A stretch of DNA of 64,000 bases from NCBI RefSeq assembly GCF_030466405.1, contig NZ_JAGGJF010000003.1, forward strand, positions 248,001 through 312,000, given 5' to 3'. The DNA comes from Pseudidiomarina terrestris (GTDB taxonomy: Bacteria > Pseudomonadota > Gammaproteobacteria > Enterobacterales > Alteromonadaceae). Made by a program: the position numbers and the translations under genes. How positions within the stretch are numbered: the stretch's first letter is position 1; every line of letters begins with the position of its first letter. Positions 18,683 to 29,264 of this stretch are shown here, one piece after another. The notes beneath the pieces were generated by a model. The model was not told the origin of the DNA, did not search any database, and saw only the letters and a list, made by a program, of their open reading frames with translations.

Positions 18683-20764
18683 ATGCACAGCGAGGGTTTA
18701 CACCGCATACCGTTAACCGTGCTCAAGGGGGTTGGCCCTAAGTTGCAGGAGCGTCTGGCGAAGTTAGGTCTGGCGACCCTGCAGGATGTCTTGCTGCATC
18801 TTCCGTTACGTTATGAAGATCGCTCGCGCATTTATCCGATAGCAGGGCTGCAGCCTGGCACCACAGCAACGGTCATCGCCACCGTGGTGAAAGCCGAAAT
18901 TGTGTATGGCCGCCGGCGCATGCTTAAAGTCAAAGTGCAGGACGCCAGTGGTGGCTTGAATCTCGTGTTTTTCCAGTTTAGCGCGGCTCAGCTGAAGCAA
19001 TTCGCCGAGGGTACGCGCCTGCAATTATTTGGTGAAGCACGACGCGGGCTGCAAGGGCCGGATATGATTCACCCCGAATATAAAATTATCACCGGTGCTG
19101 CGCCAGAGCTGGCCGAAACCTCACTGACACCTGTTTACCCTACCACCGAAGGCGTGCAGCAGGCGACCTTGCGCAAACTAACGGAGCAAGCACTTACTTA
19201 CCTCACCGATAAAGCCGTTCCTGAACTCTTGCCTGAGCAATTGCAACCGAACGCGATGGGCTTAGCTGCTGCGATCCGACTCTTACATCGGCCGCCACTG
19301 GATGTAAGCCTAGGCGCCTTGCAGGAAGGCAATCATCCGGCTCAGGAACGCCTGGCAATGGAAGAGCTGGTCGCCCATCAACTGAGTCTGTTAAAGCTTC
19401 GCGCCATTAAACAACAACATCAGGCCCGCGCGCTGGCGCCTCATAGCGAGCTGGAGCAAGCATTCCTACAACAACTGCCATTTCGGCCCACTGCTGCGCA
19501 GCAGCGCGTGGTGACTGAAATTCAGCAGGACTTGAGTGAATCTTTGCCAATGATGCGTCTGGTTCAGGGCGATGTGGGTTCGGGCAAAACGCTGGTGGCG
19601 GCATTGGCAGCTCTGACGGCGATTGGCCAGGGCTATCAGGTTGCACTGATGGCGCCGACCGAAATTCTTGCTGAGCAACACGCGCTGACGTTCCGGCAAT
19701 GGTTCGCGCCGTTGGGCATTCAGGTGGGCTGGCTGGCCGGTAAGCAAACGGCAAAACAGCGGCGGGAAAATCTCAGTGCGTTAGCCAGTGGCGAGCTGAA
19801 TATGGTAGTGGGTACTCATGCGCTGTTTCAGGCAGAGGTGACCTACCATAAGCTGGTGTTAGTCATTATCGACGAACAACACCGCTTTGGCGTACACCAG
19901 CGTCTGGGCTTGCGGGAAAAAGGCGTGCAACAGGGCTATCAGCCCCATCAGCTGATCATGACAGCAACACCCATTCCGCGCACGCTGGCGATGACCGCCT
20001 ATGCGGATCTGGCCACCTCGGTCATCGATGAACTCCCGCCTGGACGCACGCCAGTGACCACCGTGGCTGTGCCTGATACTCGTCGTGCACAAGTGGTGGA
20101 GCGGGTGCATCAGGTCTGCGTGGAAGAGCAGCGCCAGGCCTATTGGGTGTGTACCCTTATTGAGGAGTCTGAGGCCCTGCAATGTCAGGCAGCAGAGGAT
20201 ACCGCCAGTCAGCTGGCAGATGCCTTGCCGGATCTGCGCATCGGGCTGGTGCATGGGCGCTTGAAAAGTGCCGAAAAAGAACAGGTCATGCAAGCATTTA
20301 AGGCCCACGAGCTGGATCTGCTGGTGGCGACGACTGTCATTGAGGTAGGGGTTGATGTGCCCAATGCCAGTCTGATGATTATTGAGAACCCGGAACGCCT
20401 TGGCTTGGCGCAACTCCACCAGCTGCGCGGCCGGGTCGGCCGTGGTGCGGTGGCCAGCCACTGTGTGTTGCTTTACCATGCTCCCTTATCCAAAACCGCC
20501 ACCCAGCGACTTGGGGTGTTAAGGGACAGCAACGATGGTTTCGTGATTGCCCAGCGTGACCTAGAGTTAAGAGGGCCCGGTGAGTTATTAGGACAGCGGC
20601 AGACGGGAGTGACCGAAATGAAGGTTGCTGACGTAATGAAACATAATCACCTGCTTGATAATGCGCAACAGTTGGCCGAGCAATTATGGCAACAGTATCC
20701 GGAGACATCCGAAGCATTGATCCAGCGCTGGTTACCGCGCCGTGACCACTACGCCCAAGCTTAA
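18683..20764 (+). CDS. recG: ATP-dependent DNA helicase RecG
   Basis: Branch-migrating helicase that remodels stalled forks and Holliday junctions. From ATG 18683 it is 693 residues, equal to E. coli RecG. An upstream in-frame GTG at 18656 lies inside trmH and adds nine residues with no counterpart. Domain order: N-terminal wedge/OB region (LKGVGPKLQERLAKLG; YPTTEGVQQATLRKL), Walker A GDVGSGKT, Walker B DEQHRFGV, MTATPIPRT, and C-terminal helicase domain with QLRGRVGRG. It begins 2 bp after the trmH stop, so translation is probably coupled. Confidence 0.95.
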   Translation: MHSEGLHRIPLTVLKGVGPKLQERLAKLGLATLQDVLLHLPLRYEDRSRIYPIAGLQPGTTATVIATVVKAEIVYGRRRMLKVKVQDASGGLNLVFFQFSAAQLKQFAEGTRLQLFGEARRGLQGPDMIHPEYKIITGAAPELAETSLTPVYPTTEGVQQATLRKLTEQALTYLTDKAVPELLPEQLQPNAMGLAAAIRLLHRPPLDVSLGALQEGNHPAQERLAMEELVAHQLSLLKLRAIKQQHQARALAPHSELEQAFLQQLPFRPTAAQQRVVTEIQQDLSESLPMMRLVQGDVGSGKTLVAALAALTAIGQGYQVALMAPTEILAEQHALTFRQWFAPLGIQVGWLAGKQTAKQRRENLSALASGELNMVVGTHALFQAEVTYHKLVLVIIDEQHRFGVHQRLGLREKGVQQGYQPHQLIMTATPIPRTLAMTAYADLATSVIDELPPGRTPVTTVAVPDTRRAQVVERVHQVCVEEQRQAYWVCTLIEESEALQCQAAEDTASQLADALPDLRIGLVHGRLKSAEKEQVMQAFKAHELDLLVATTVIEVGVDVPNASLMIIENPERLGLAQLHQLRGRVGRGAVASHCVLLYHAPLSKTATQRLGVLRDSNDGFVIAQRDLELRGPGELLGQRQTGVTEMKVADVMKHNHLLDNAQQLAEQLWQQYPETSEALIQRWLPRRDHYAQA

Positions 20765-20803
20765 ATTCGTAGTACACTAGGCGTCCATTTATGAAAAGGC
20801 AGC

Positions 20804-21562
20804 ATGATGAAAGATTCGAAGTCTGACACCATTGATTTTGGCTACAAGCAAGTTGCTAAAGACGAAAAGCAAAGCCTTGTTGCCAATGTTTTTAATTCAG
20901 TGGCGCAAAAATACGACATCATGAACGACGTGATGTCGTTTGGTATTCACCGTCTATGGAAACGCTACACCATCGACTGTAGTGGTGTCCGCAGCGGTAT
21001 GAAAGTACTTGATATCGCAGGTGGAACCGGTGATTTAACGGCGCAGTTTTCACGTCGCGTCGGGCCCAGCGGAAAAGTCGTATTGGCCGATATTAATCAG
21101 GCCATGCTGGATGTCGGTCAGGACAAACTGCGTAATAAAGGCATCGTTGGCAATGTCGATTATGTACAGGCCAACGCCGAGAGTTTACCTTTTGACGATG
21201 ATACCTTCGATATCATTACCATCGCTTTTGGTCTGCGCAATGTCACCGACAAGCAAAAAGCACTTGAGTCCATGTTTCGTGTACTCAAGCCAGGTGGCCG
21301 TTTGCTGGTGCTGGAGTTTTCTAAGCCGGTGCCGCCAATGTTGTCGCAAGCCTACGATTTTTACTCGTTCAATGTGTTACCTAAGATGGGGCAGCTGGTG
21401 GCCGGTGATGCCGAGAGCTATCAATATCTGGCCGAATCCATCCGCATGCACCCTGATCAGGAAACGCTCAAAGCAATGATGGAGCAGGCCGGTTATGAGC
21501 AGGTCACCTTTGATAACCTGACCGGCGGCATCGTTGCCTTACACCGGGGGTTTAAATTCTAA
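20804..21562 (+). CDS. ubiE: Ubiquinone/menaquinone C-methyltransferase UbiE
   Basis: A 252-residue SAM-dependent methyltransferase, matching E. coli UbiE (251). Motifs: [18 protein letters not shown], the SAM-binding [24 protein letters not shown], and the C-terminal [12 protein letters not shown]. It C-methylates the ring in ubiquinone (and menaquinone) synthesis. First gene of a tight run ubiE-ubiJ-ubiB-tatA-tatB-tatC that continues toward hemB. Adjacent ATGs at 20804 and 20807 are both possible starts behind AAAAGG. Its stop overlaps the ubiJ start by one base (TAATG). Confidence 0.95.
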   Translation: MMKDSKSDTIDFGYKQVAKDEKQSLVANVFNSVAQKYDIMNDVMSFGIHRLWKRYTIDCSGVRSGMKVLDIAGGTGDLTAQFSRRVGPSGKVVLADINQAMLDVGQDKLRNKGIVGNVDYVQANAESLPFDDDTFDIITIAFGLRNVTDKQKALESMFRVLKPGGRLLVLEFSKPVPPMLSQAYDFYSFNVLPKMGQLVAGDAESYQYLAESIRMHPDQETLKAMMEQAGYEQVTFDNLTGGIVALHRGFKF

Positions 21563-22164
21563 TGTTGTGGACCGTGTTACCGACTCAGGTTGCCGAGGGC
21601 TTTGCGAATCATATTCTGAGCCTGGACCCGCACAGCAACGAGCGCTTGCAGAAACTTGCCGGGCGGCGCTTGCGCCTGACTTTAAAAGAGTTGGGTCGCC
21701 CGTTTACGCTGGGGGTCACCGAGTCCGGAATTGTCTTCAGCTGGATTGACGATCAACAGGTTGATTGCCACATCATCACTGAACTTGCCGTACTACCAGA
21801 GCTTCGCGATAGTGCCAATATTACTCGGCTAATTAAAGCCGACAAGCTGGATATCGAAGGCGATCCTATGCTGGCGCAGCAGTTAAGTAAGCTGTTTAGT
21901 GAGCTCGACATCGATTGGGCGGAGCAACTTTCCCGCCGTATTGGTGATGTGCCGGCGCAAGTGCTGGTGAATGCGTACGGGCGAGGGCGTAAGCGCATGC
22001 AACGTTTTCAGCAGGACTCGGGACAATGGGTAAAAGACGCCCTGACCGAAGAAAAACGCGTCATTCCTGCGCGTGAGCGGTTTATTCAGTTTCAACAGGA
22101 TATGCAGGCCCTGCGCGCACGTCTTGATAAGTTAGAGCGGCACTTAAAAGAGCAGCGAAATTAA
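21562..22164 (+). CDS. ubiJ: Ubiquinone biosynthesis accessory factor UbiJ
   Basis: A 200-residue protein with an N-terminal SCP2-type lipid-binding domain (residues ~15-110) and a charged helical, probably coiled-coil C-terminus ending [15 protein letters not shown]. UbiJ pairs with UbiK and helps the soluble Ubi complex handle hydrophobic ubiquinone intermediates. Identification rests on the SCP2-like N-terminus, the length and the invariant position between ubiE and ubiB. The start codon overlaps the ubiE stop by one base, giving translational coupling. Confidence 0.87.
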   Translation: MLWTVLPTQVAEGFANHILSLDPHSNERLQKLAGRRLRLTLKELGRPFTLGVTESGIVFSWIDDQQVDCHIITELAVLPELRDSANITRLIKADKLDIEGDPMLAQQLSKLFSELDIDWAEQLSRRIGDVPAQVLVNAYGRGRKRMQRFQQDSGQWVKDALTEEKRVIPARERFIQFQQDMQALRARLDKLERHLKEQRN

Positions 22165-22166
22165 TT

Positions 22167-23813
22167 ATGCGAACGAAGCGACTGTACCAAATTACCCGTA
22201 CGTTTTTGCATTATGGCCTCAACGAGCTCATCCCGGCGCGCTGGATGCCTTGGTCAGTGCGCTTTGCGCGCTACACCTTATTCTGGTTGCCGAATAAACA
22301 TAAAGACAAGTCGCCTGGGGTGCGTTTGCGTCTAGCTTTAGAATCACTGGGGCCAGTGTGGGTGAAGTTTGGTCAGATGCTGTCAACCCGGCGTGATTTA
22401 CTACCGCCGGAGATTGCTCTGGAACTGGCGAAGTTGCAGGACCGGGTGAAACCTTTTCCTGGCGAACAGGCCCAGCAATTGATCGAAAAAGCATTGGGTC
22501 TGCGCAGCATCGACGATGTCTTCGTCGATTTCTCGGTAGCGCCGCTGGCTTCAGCTTCTATCGCACAGGTGCATACGGCCACCCTGAAAAATGGTGACGA
22601 CGCCGGTGCTGATGTGGTGATTAAGGTCATTCGCCCCGACATCCGCGGTGTCATTGGTGCCGATTTGCGCTTAATGGAGACGCTGGCCGGTGTGCTTGCA
22701 AAGCATTTGCCTGATGGTCGTCGCCTGAAGCCGAAAGAGGTTGTAAAGGAGTACCGCAAGACTCTGCTTGGGGAGCTTGACCTGGCTCGTGAAGCAGCAA
22801 ATGCGATTCAGCTGCGGCGTAATTTTGAAGACTCAACCTTGCTTTATATCCCGAAAGTGTACAGCGACTTCAGTCGCCATAACATCATGGTGATGGAGCG
22901 TATTGACGGCATTCCTGTAAGTGATGTGGATACCTTGCTGGCGGCCGGGGTTGATATGAAAAAGCTGGCAGAGCGCGGCGTTGAAGTGTTCTTTACCCAG
23001 GTATTTCGGGACAGTTTCTTCCATGCTGACATGCATCCTGGCAACATTTTTGTATCCAGAGAACATCCAGAAAACCCACAGTATTTAGGCATCGATTTTG
23101 GCATTGTCGGCACGCTGAACCGCGAGGATAAGCGCTATCTGGCAGAGAACTTTCTGGCGTTCTTTAATCGGGACTACCGCAAAGTGGCCGAGCTGCATGT
23201 CGATTCCGGCTGGGTACCTGCGCATATTAATGTTGAAGATTTCGAGTCAGCGATCCGTACCGTGTGTGAGCCCATTTTTAATAAGCCGCTTGCCGACATC
23301 TCATTTGGGCATGTATTGGTGAACTTATTTAATACCGCCCGGCGCTTCGAAATGGAAGTTCAGCCACAGCTGGTGCTGCTACAGAAAACCCTGCTTTACG
23401 TCGAAGGTCTGGGGCGCACGCTGTATCCGCAATTGGATCTATGGCAAACCGCGAAGCCGTTTCTGGAACGCTGGATGAAAGAGCAGCTGGGCTGGCGCGC
23501 GGTGCTGCGCTCAGTCAAAGAGCAGGCACCTTACTGGGCAGAAAAAATGCCAGAGATGCCAACCTTGCTTTATGATTACCTGAGCACGCAAAAGCATCAG
23601 ATTGCGCAGCAGCAACTTGCCGCGCAAGCCATCGTCACAAGTCAGCGGCAATTTGCCTGGCGCATGTGGTGGGGCATTGCCAGTGGCGCTCTGCTGGTAA
23701 GTAGCGCTTTATTTTGGGTGACGGGACAACATATAGGACTGACGTCAGCGAGTGGCGCACTTACCGTCGTTAGTATCGCAATGAGTTGGCGCAAGCCAGC
23801 CACAACTAGTTGA
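22167..23813 (+). CDS. ubiB: UbiB atypical kinase/ATPase of ubiquinone synthesis
   Basis: A 548-residue ADCK/UbiB protein-kinase-like ATPase required for ubiquinone synthesis. The family-specific KxGQ motif is at 67-70 ([15 protein letters not shown]); the catalytic and metal-binding parts are ADMHPGNIF and GIDFGIVG. Two C-terminal transmembrane helices (about 500-545) anchor it to the inner membrane. Length matches E. coli UbiB (546). It starts 2 bp after ubiJ and ends 7 bp before tatA. Confidence 0.95.
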   Translation: MRTKRLYQITRTFLHYGLNELIPARWMPWSVRFARYTLFWLPNKHKDKSPGVRLRLALESLGPVWVKFGQMLSTRRDLLPPEIALELAKLQDRVKPFPGEQAQQLIEKALGLRSIDDVFVDFSVAPLASASIAQVHTATLKNGDDAGADVVIKVIRPDIRGVIGADLRLMETLAGVLAKHLPDGRRLKPKEVVKEYRKTLLGELDLAREAANAIQLRRNFEDSTLLYIPKVYSDFSRHNIMVMERIDGIPVSDVDTLLAAGVDMKKLAERGVEVFFTQVFRDSFFHADMHPGNIFVSREHPENPQYLGIDFGIVGTLNREDKRYLAENFLAFFNRDYRKVAELHVDSGWVPAHINVEDFESAIRTVCEPIFNKPLADISFGHVLVNLFNTARRFEMEVQPQLVLLQKTLLYVEGLGRTLYPQLDLWQTAKPFLERWMKEQLGWRAVLRSVKEQAPYWAEKMPEMPTLLYDYLSTQKHQIAQQQLAAQAIVTSQRQFAWRMWWGIASGALLVSSALFWVTGQHIGLTSASGALTVVSIAMSWRKPATTS

Positions 23814-23820
23814 GGGTGTT

Positions 23821-24030
23821 ATGGGTATTAGTATTTGGCAACTTCTGATCCTATTGGTGATTATAGTGCTGCTGTTTGGCACCAAGCGACTGCGTTCTCT
23901 TGGTGGTGACCTGGGCTCGGCCATTAAAGGATTCAAAAAGTCAGTCAGTGATGACGACGATGACGATGCGACTAAAAGCAACGCGCAGAAAAAGGTCGAT
24001 AGTAAGTCTGAGCAGGATAAGGACGCTTAA
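23821..24030 (+). CDS. tatA: Sec-independent translocase subunit TatA
   Basis: A 69-residue protein with one N-terminal transmembrane helix (about 4-20), the hinge [20 protein letters not shown] and an acidic tail DDDDDDATK. TatA oligomers form the pore for folded twin-arginine substrates. The FGxxxLxxLGxDLGxAIKGFK pattern separates it from TatB. Start ATG 23821 follows ubiB after 7 bp, with GAGGGT just upstream. Confidence 0.94.
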   Translation: MGISIWQLLILLVIIVLLFGTKRLRSLGGDLGSAIKGFKKSVSDDDDDDATKSNAQKKVDSKSEQDKDA

Positions 24031-24035
24031 ACTTA

Positions 24036-24413
24036 ATGTTTGATATCGGCTTTTGGGAGCTCCTGTTCGTCGCTCTTATCGGATTGCTGGTACTGGGGCC
24101 AGAGCGCCTGCCAGGGGCTCTGCGTGGGCTCCAGCGCGGGATGCAAAAACTGAAGACCTTTGGAACTTCGGTACAGGCAGAGCTGAATCATGAGCTTCGC
24201 ATTAAAGAGCTACACGAGCATTTAAAGAAAGCGGAACAGATGGAAGTTGATAAATTGTCACCGGAACTGCAGCGTTCGATGGCTGAATTGCGTGAGGCTG
24301 CGGCCGGTGTGCAACGTCCCTATGAGAAGAAGAAGCCTTCGTCTGCCGGTGATGACGGTGATTCAGGGACGTCATCAGCTGCCGATAAAGATGAGTCGAA
24401 ACCATCGTCATGA
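24036..24413 (+). CDS. tatB: Sec-independent translocase subunit TatB
   Basis: A 125-residue protein with an N-terminal transmembrane helix, the TatB signature [25 protein letters not shown], an amphipathic helix and a low-complexity hydrophilic tail rich in Ser and Lys. TatB with TatC forms the receptor for twin-arginine signal peptides. It is 5 bp after tatA and overlaps tatC by 4 bp (ATGA). Confidence 0.93.
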   Translation: MFDIGFWELLFVALIGLLVLGPERLPGALRGLQRGMQKLKTFGTSVQAELNHELRIKELHEHLKKAEQMEVDKLSPELQRSMAELREAAAGVQRPYEKKKPSSAGDDGDSGTSSAADKDESKPSS

Positions 24414-25147
24414 GTCAGTCGCCGTTAATTGATCACCTGCTGGAGTTACGTCGACGACTGTTGTGGAGCGTGGTCACGGTACTGGTCATTTTCGCAGGCT
24501 TTGCGGTATTCGCCGATGAGCTGTATCGGTATGTCGCAGCGCCCATGCTGGCCAGCTTGCCGCAAGGTAGTACGCTCATCGCAACCGATGTAGCAACACC
24601 ATTTTTTACGCCGTTCAAATTGGCTTTAGTGGCTGCGATTGCGGTGGCGGTGCCAGTATTACTCTGGCAGGTCTGGGGCTTCATTGCACCAGGCCTTTAC
24701 CGGCGGGAAAAACGTCTGGTCGTGCCGCTGATGGTGTCGAGTAGCCTGTTGTTCTATGCTGGTGTCGCGTTTGCTTATTGGGTTGTTTTGCCGTTGGCAT
24801 TGAACTTTTTGGCGAATGCAGCGCCTGAAGGAGTAACCGTTGCTACCGACATTGCCCGCTATCTTGATTTTGTACTGGCAATTTTTATGGCTTTTGGGAT
24901 TGCCTTTGAAACGCCCGTAGCGATAATTTTACTCTGCTGGACCGGTGTGACCAGCGTCAAGTCATTGCGTGCAAAGCGGCCCTATGTCATTGTCGGAGCC
25001 TTTGTGGTGGGAATGATACTCACACCACCGGATGTTATTTCGCAAACTTTATTGGCTATTCCAATGTGGTTGCTCTTTGAACTTGGACTGGTGATTGCTA
25101 GTCTGTACCAACGCACGCCACGCGACGCTGATGCAGAACATGAATAA
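24410..25147 (+). CDS. tatC: Sec-independent translocase subunit TatC
   Basis: A 245-residue polytopic inner-membrane protein with six predicted helices. Conserved TatC segments: the N-terminal [13 protein letters not shown] that contacts twin-arginine signals, [14 protein letters not shown], and [14 protein letters not shown] with the conserved membrane glutamate. Its start overlaps tatB by 4 bp (ATGA). Length agrees with E. coli TatC (258). Confidence 0.95.
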   Translation: MSQSPLIDHLLELRRRLLWSVVTVLVIFAGFAVFADELYRYVAAPMLASLPQGSTLIATDVATPFFTPFKLALVAAIAVAVPVLLWQVWGFIAPGLYRREKRLVVPLMVSSSLLFYAGVAFAYWVVLPLALNFLANAAPEGVTVATDIARYLDFVLAIFMAFGIAFETPVAIILLCWTGVTSVKSLRAKRPYVIVGAFVVGMILTPPDVISQTLLAIPMWLLFELGLVIASLYQRTPRDADAEHE

Positions 25148-25172
25148 ACTATTGAAGTGGGAATCATTGAAG

Positions 25173-25673
25173 ATGATCAAATTGTTTGGTTTGGGGAGTG
25201 TTGTCGGTTGTATCACGTTGGCAGCTCTATGGGCTCCAAACGCTAATGCACAAGAGATTTCACAGCAACAGTTGCGCAATTGCGCAGCTATTGAAAATCC
25301 ATTACAGCGCCTGGTTTGCTACGATAAGTTAGCAGCCGGCGAAGCCCTGCCAGCGGCAACTCAGGGCAGTGCCTCCGGATCACAAAATGCCGGCAATGTA
25401 GAAGCAGAGTTTGGCCGCGAGCACCTTGACGATCCGACCAGCGATCGTCCCGATAAGATCCTGGTCAAAATTGCTGACGCGCAGCGTAATTTCTTCGGCA
25501 AGTGGGAAATACTACTCACCAATGGCCAGCGCTGGGAGCAAACGGACTCGCGCACAGTGCCACTTCCGGATGACGCCGATTATTATATCGAGCGTGGCGT
25601 TCTAAATAGCTTTTTCCTCGGCCGCGTCGGCGATGAAGCTCGGCGTATTCGAGTGCGTCGCGTAGAGGAATAA
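25173..25673 (+). CDS. Periplasmic protein of unknown function
   Basis: I do not recognise a named family. From ATG 25173 it is 166 residues with a signal peptide, cleavage likely at ANA-QE near residue 26. The next part, LRNCAAIENPLQRLVCYDKLA, is a Cys-x(n)-RLxCYDxLA pattern found in several small periplasmic families, including VasI/TagO-like proteins, and the two cysteines may form a disulfide. The rest looks like a small beta domain (WEILLTNGQRWEQTDS). In-frame ATGs at 25140, 25131 and earlier would overlap tatC; the chosen start gives the cleanest signal peptide. It lies 25 bp after tatC and 1 bp before tatD. No type VI secretion gene is nearby. Confidence 0.7.
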   Translation: MIKLFGLGSVVGCITLAALWAPNANAQEISQQQLRNCAAIENPLQRLVCYDKLAAGEALPAATQGSASGSQNAGNVEAEFGREHLDDPTSDRPDKILVKIADAQRNFFGKWEILLTNGQRWEQTDSRTVPLPDDADYYIERGVLNSFFLGRVGDEARRIRVRRVEE

Positions 25674-25674
25674 G

Positions 25675-26478
25675 GTGTCGCATTTGCGTTGGTTTGATGC
25701 GGGAGTGAACCTGACCCACTCCCGCTTTGCCGAAGCACCCGAGGCCACTTTACAACGCGCGCAAGACGCAGGTGTCGAAAAACTGCTTGTGATTGCCTGC
25801 AGTCTTGCTGAAACCGAGCATGCCATCCAGCTTGCTGAGCGCTTCCCCCAATTGATAGTGACAGCAGGCGTCCATCCGCATGATGCTGTCAACGCACCGG
25901 ATGATTTGCAGCAGCAGCTGATTGAGCTCGCCAAGCACCCCGCTGTGCATGCGATCGGCGAATGTGGCCTTGATTTTAATCGCAACTATTCACCACCCGA
26001 AATTCAGCTTCGCGTCTTTGAGCAGCAGCTTGAGATCGCAGCGGAGCTTGGATTACCGGTTTACTTACATGAGCGGGATGCGTTTGCGCAGCAACATGAG
26101 TTGTTACAAAAGTATGCCAATAAAATTCCAAAAAAGTTGGTCCATTGTTTCACTAATGGTTGCGCGGAACTCGAAGAGTATCTAAAGTTAGACTGTTTTA
26201 TCGGAATCACGGGGTGGGTATGCGATGAGCGACGTGGGGAAGCTCTGCGCCAGGCTGTACCGAGGATTCCTCTTGAGCGTTTGATCCTGGAAACGGATGC
26301 ACCTTTTTTAGTGCCCAGAACGCTAAAGCCCCGCCCAAGTTTAAACGAGCCGTACTGGCTTCCCGAGATCGCGAGAGTAGTTGCGGAATTACGCCACGAA
26401 TCCTTGCAGGAGCTGGCCGCAGCAACCTGGCAAAATAGTCACTTATTATTTGGATGCGAAGGATGGCAAAAAGCTTAG
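25675..26478 (+). CDS. tatD: TatD-family metal-dependent deoxyribonuclease
   Basis: A 267-residue TIM-barrel hydrolase with the TatD motifs DAGVNLTHSRF (metal ligands shifted from the common DxHxH to DxxxNLTH, as in E. coli TatD), TAGVHPHDA, IGECGLDFNR, VYLHERDA and LETDAPFL. TatD proteins have 3'-5' exonuclease activity and are not required for Tat export despite linkage. The start is a GTG at 25675, 1 bp after the preceding stop; AAGG immediately before it is probably shared. It overlaps the following cyclase gene by 25 bp. Confidence 0.9.
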   Translation: MSHLRWFDAGVNLTHSRFAEAPEATLQRAQDAGVEKLLVIACSLAETEHAIQLAERFPQLIVTAGVHPHDAVNAPDDLQQQLIELAKHPAVHAIGECGLDFNRNYSPPEIQLRVFEQQLEIAAELGLPVYLHERDAFAQQHELLQKYANKIPKKLVHCFTNGCAELEEYLKLDCFIGITGWVCDERRGEALRQAVPRIPLERLILETDAPFLVPRTLKPRPSLNEPYWLPEIARVVAELRHESLQELAAATWQNSHLLFGCEGWQKA

Positions 26479-28259
26479 TTCGATGGTTCGCGCTGGTAAC
26501 AGTGATGTGTTACTGGGGATTAGCTGCGACAGACGTCTCTGCACAAGAGAATATGCCGCCTGTTTATTATCATGTCGATGCTACTGGTAACCAGTCGGTA
26601 GAACAGCTGCTCGACAAAGAACCAAGCTTTTGGAGTGTGCTGAATAACGGCTCCCCGTCCTTTGGCTATACCTCCGCGACCTATTGGTTTCACTTCAAGT
26701 TGCCGGCTGTCGACTACGACCGCGTCATCCGCATTGGCTATCCGTTGCTTGATAACGTTGATGTCTATTTTGTTACGGACAATGAAATTATAAAGCGGGT
26801 CCGGCTAGGTGATGCGTATGAGTTTGATCAGCGTCCGGTAGACAACCGCAACTTTGTTGTGCCGGTCGCTTCGCGGGATAGAGTCGAGGTCTTCCTGCGC
26901 GTTAATACTACGAGTTCGATGCGGGTACCTTTGAGTGTCTGGCAACCTACTGACCTGATGGGGGCTGAGCAAGCTCTGACGACAGCGACAGGCATGTATT
27001 TCGGTCTGCTGCTTTGCATGATCGTCTACAACTTGTTTAGTTACAGCGTGACCCGAGATCGTCGTTTTGGCTATTACAGCGCCTATATTGTCGGTATCGG
27101 TCTACTCTTGGCAGGTCTTGATGGCACCGGTTATCAGTATCTCTGGCCTTGGTCCGAATGGTTGCAAAGTAAAGCGATCCCACTCTTTGGCAGTATGGTT
27201 TTTCTGTTTGCCAGTCTGGTCGCCAGCCAGGTGCTGCAAACCAAACTGCGCAGTCCGAAACTGCATATGGGCCTGCAGGGCATCATGATTGCTGCGGTCC
27301 TCCTGTTTGTTGCAAGTATTTTCCTGCCATATGAGTGGATGATTTCGGTTGTCCTTTCCGTCGCGATTTTAGCCAGCAGCTTCTTAATTTTCACCGGTCT
27401 GACGCTTTGGCACCAAGGCCTGGCCTATGCGCGCATTTACTCACTGGCACTGAGTGTACTGTTGCTTGCCATCATTATTAATGCCATTGGCTACCTGGGC
27501 TTCCTTGAATCGTTCTTTATTCAGCGTTACATGATCATGATTGGCTCAGCGATTGAGATCATGCTGCTGAGTCTGGTGCTTGCCATCCGCTTTAACGAAG
27601 ATCGTAAGGAGCGCCTGGCTGCTGAGCAACGCCTGAACTCGCGCCTTGAAGTGAAAGTGAAGCAGCGTACGAAAGAGCTCGAAGCGCTGATGCGTAAGCT
27701 CAAAGAAATGAATCAGCGACTTGAGGTGAAAAGTAGCGAAGACCGCCTGACGAAGTTGTTTAATCGAGGCGTTCTGGACGATGACCTGCCGTTGGAAGTG
27801 CGCCGGGCACGCCGCACCGGGTATGATATTGCGGTGGTGATGATAGATATCGATCACTTCAAGAAAGTAAATGACAAGTTTGGTCACCCCGTGGGTGATG
27901 AAGTGCTGGTTGAACTGGCACGCTTATTACGTGTCAACTTCCGCCGCGCAGGCGATCGTATCTACCGTTACGGTGGTGAAGAGTTTGTAATTTTAATGCC
28001 AGGTGCCCAGGAATTGGGATGCCATGATAAAGTATTGACCTTTACTGACCTTATCCGTGGCCACAGCTTCCACACCGAGCGTGGTGAGGTTAAAATAACG
28101 GTTAGCGTCGGCATGGCACTGCTGAATAGTCTGCCCGGCCATGCTTCAAGTAAACAGCTGCTGGAAGCTGCCGATAACGCACTTTATCAAGCTAAAAATG
28201 CAGGGCGTGATCAGATTCGAATCGCCCGTTCCGCGAAAGATGTGAGTGAAAAGCCGTAG
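26454..28259 (+). CDS. Membrane diguanylate cyclase with 7TM-DISM sensor
   Basis: A 601-residue GGDEF protein that should make cyclic di-GMP. Order: signal peptide (to about 30), a periplasmic 7TMR-DISMED2-like domain (about 35-170, TYWFHFKL), seven transmembrane helices (about 180-380), a coiled coil (385-425) and the GGDEF domain. The active-site motif is GGEEF (507-511). The inhibitory I-site RxxD (RAGD, 498-501) lies five residues before it, so both catalysis and product inhibition look intact. ATG 26454 or 26463 may be the start; both lie within tatD, and neither has a well-spaced ribosome binding site, suggesting coupling. The next gene, hemB, begins at the base after its stop. Confidence 0.9.
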   Translation: MRRMAKSLVRWFALVTVMCYWGLAATDVSAQENMPPVYYHVDATGNQSVEQLLDKEPSFWSVLNNGSPSFGYTSATYWFHFKLPAVDYDRVIRIGYPLLDNVDVYFVTDNEIIKRVRLGDAYEFDQRPVDNRNFVVPVASRDRVEVFLRVNTTSSMRVPLSVWQPTDLMGAEQALTTATGMYFGLLLCMIVYNLFSYSVTRDRRFGYYSAYIVGIGLLLAGLDGTGYQYLWPWSEWLQSKAIPLFGSMVFLFASLVASQVLQTKLRSPKLHMGLQGIMIAAVLLFVASIFLPYEWMISVVLSVAILASSFLIFTGLTLWHQGLAYARIYSLALSVLLLAIIINAIGYLGFLESFFIQRYMIMIGSAIEIMLLSLVLAIRFNEDRKERLAAEQRLNSRLEVKVKQRTKELEALMRKLKEMNQRLEVKSSEDRLTKLFNRGVLDDDLPLEVRRARRTGYDIAVVMIDIDHFKKVNDKFGHPVGDEVLVELARLLRVNFRRAGDRIYRYGGEEFVILMPGAQELGCHDKVLTFTDLIRGHSFHTERGEVKITVSVGMALLNSLPGHASSKQLLEAADNALYQAKNAGRDQIRIARSAKDVSEKP

Positions 28260-29261
<1,002 letters not shown>

Positions 29262-29264
29262 AGC

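Noticed and set aside
26533-26540. AGACGTCT inside the diguanylate cyclase gene
   Set aside because: Isolated 8-mer within coding sequence, expected by chance and without adjacent boxes.
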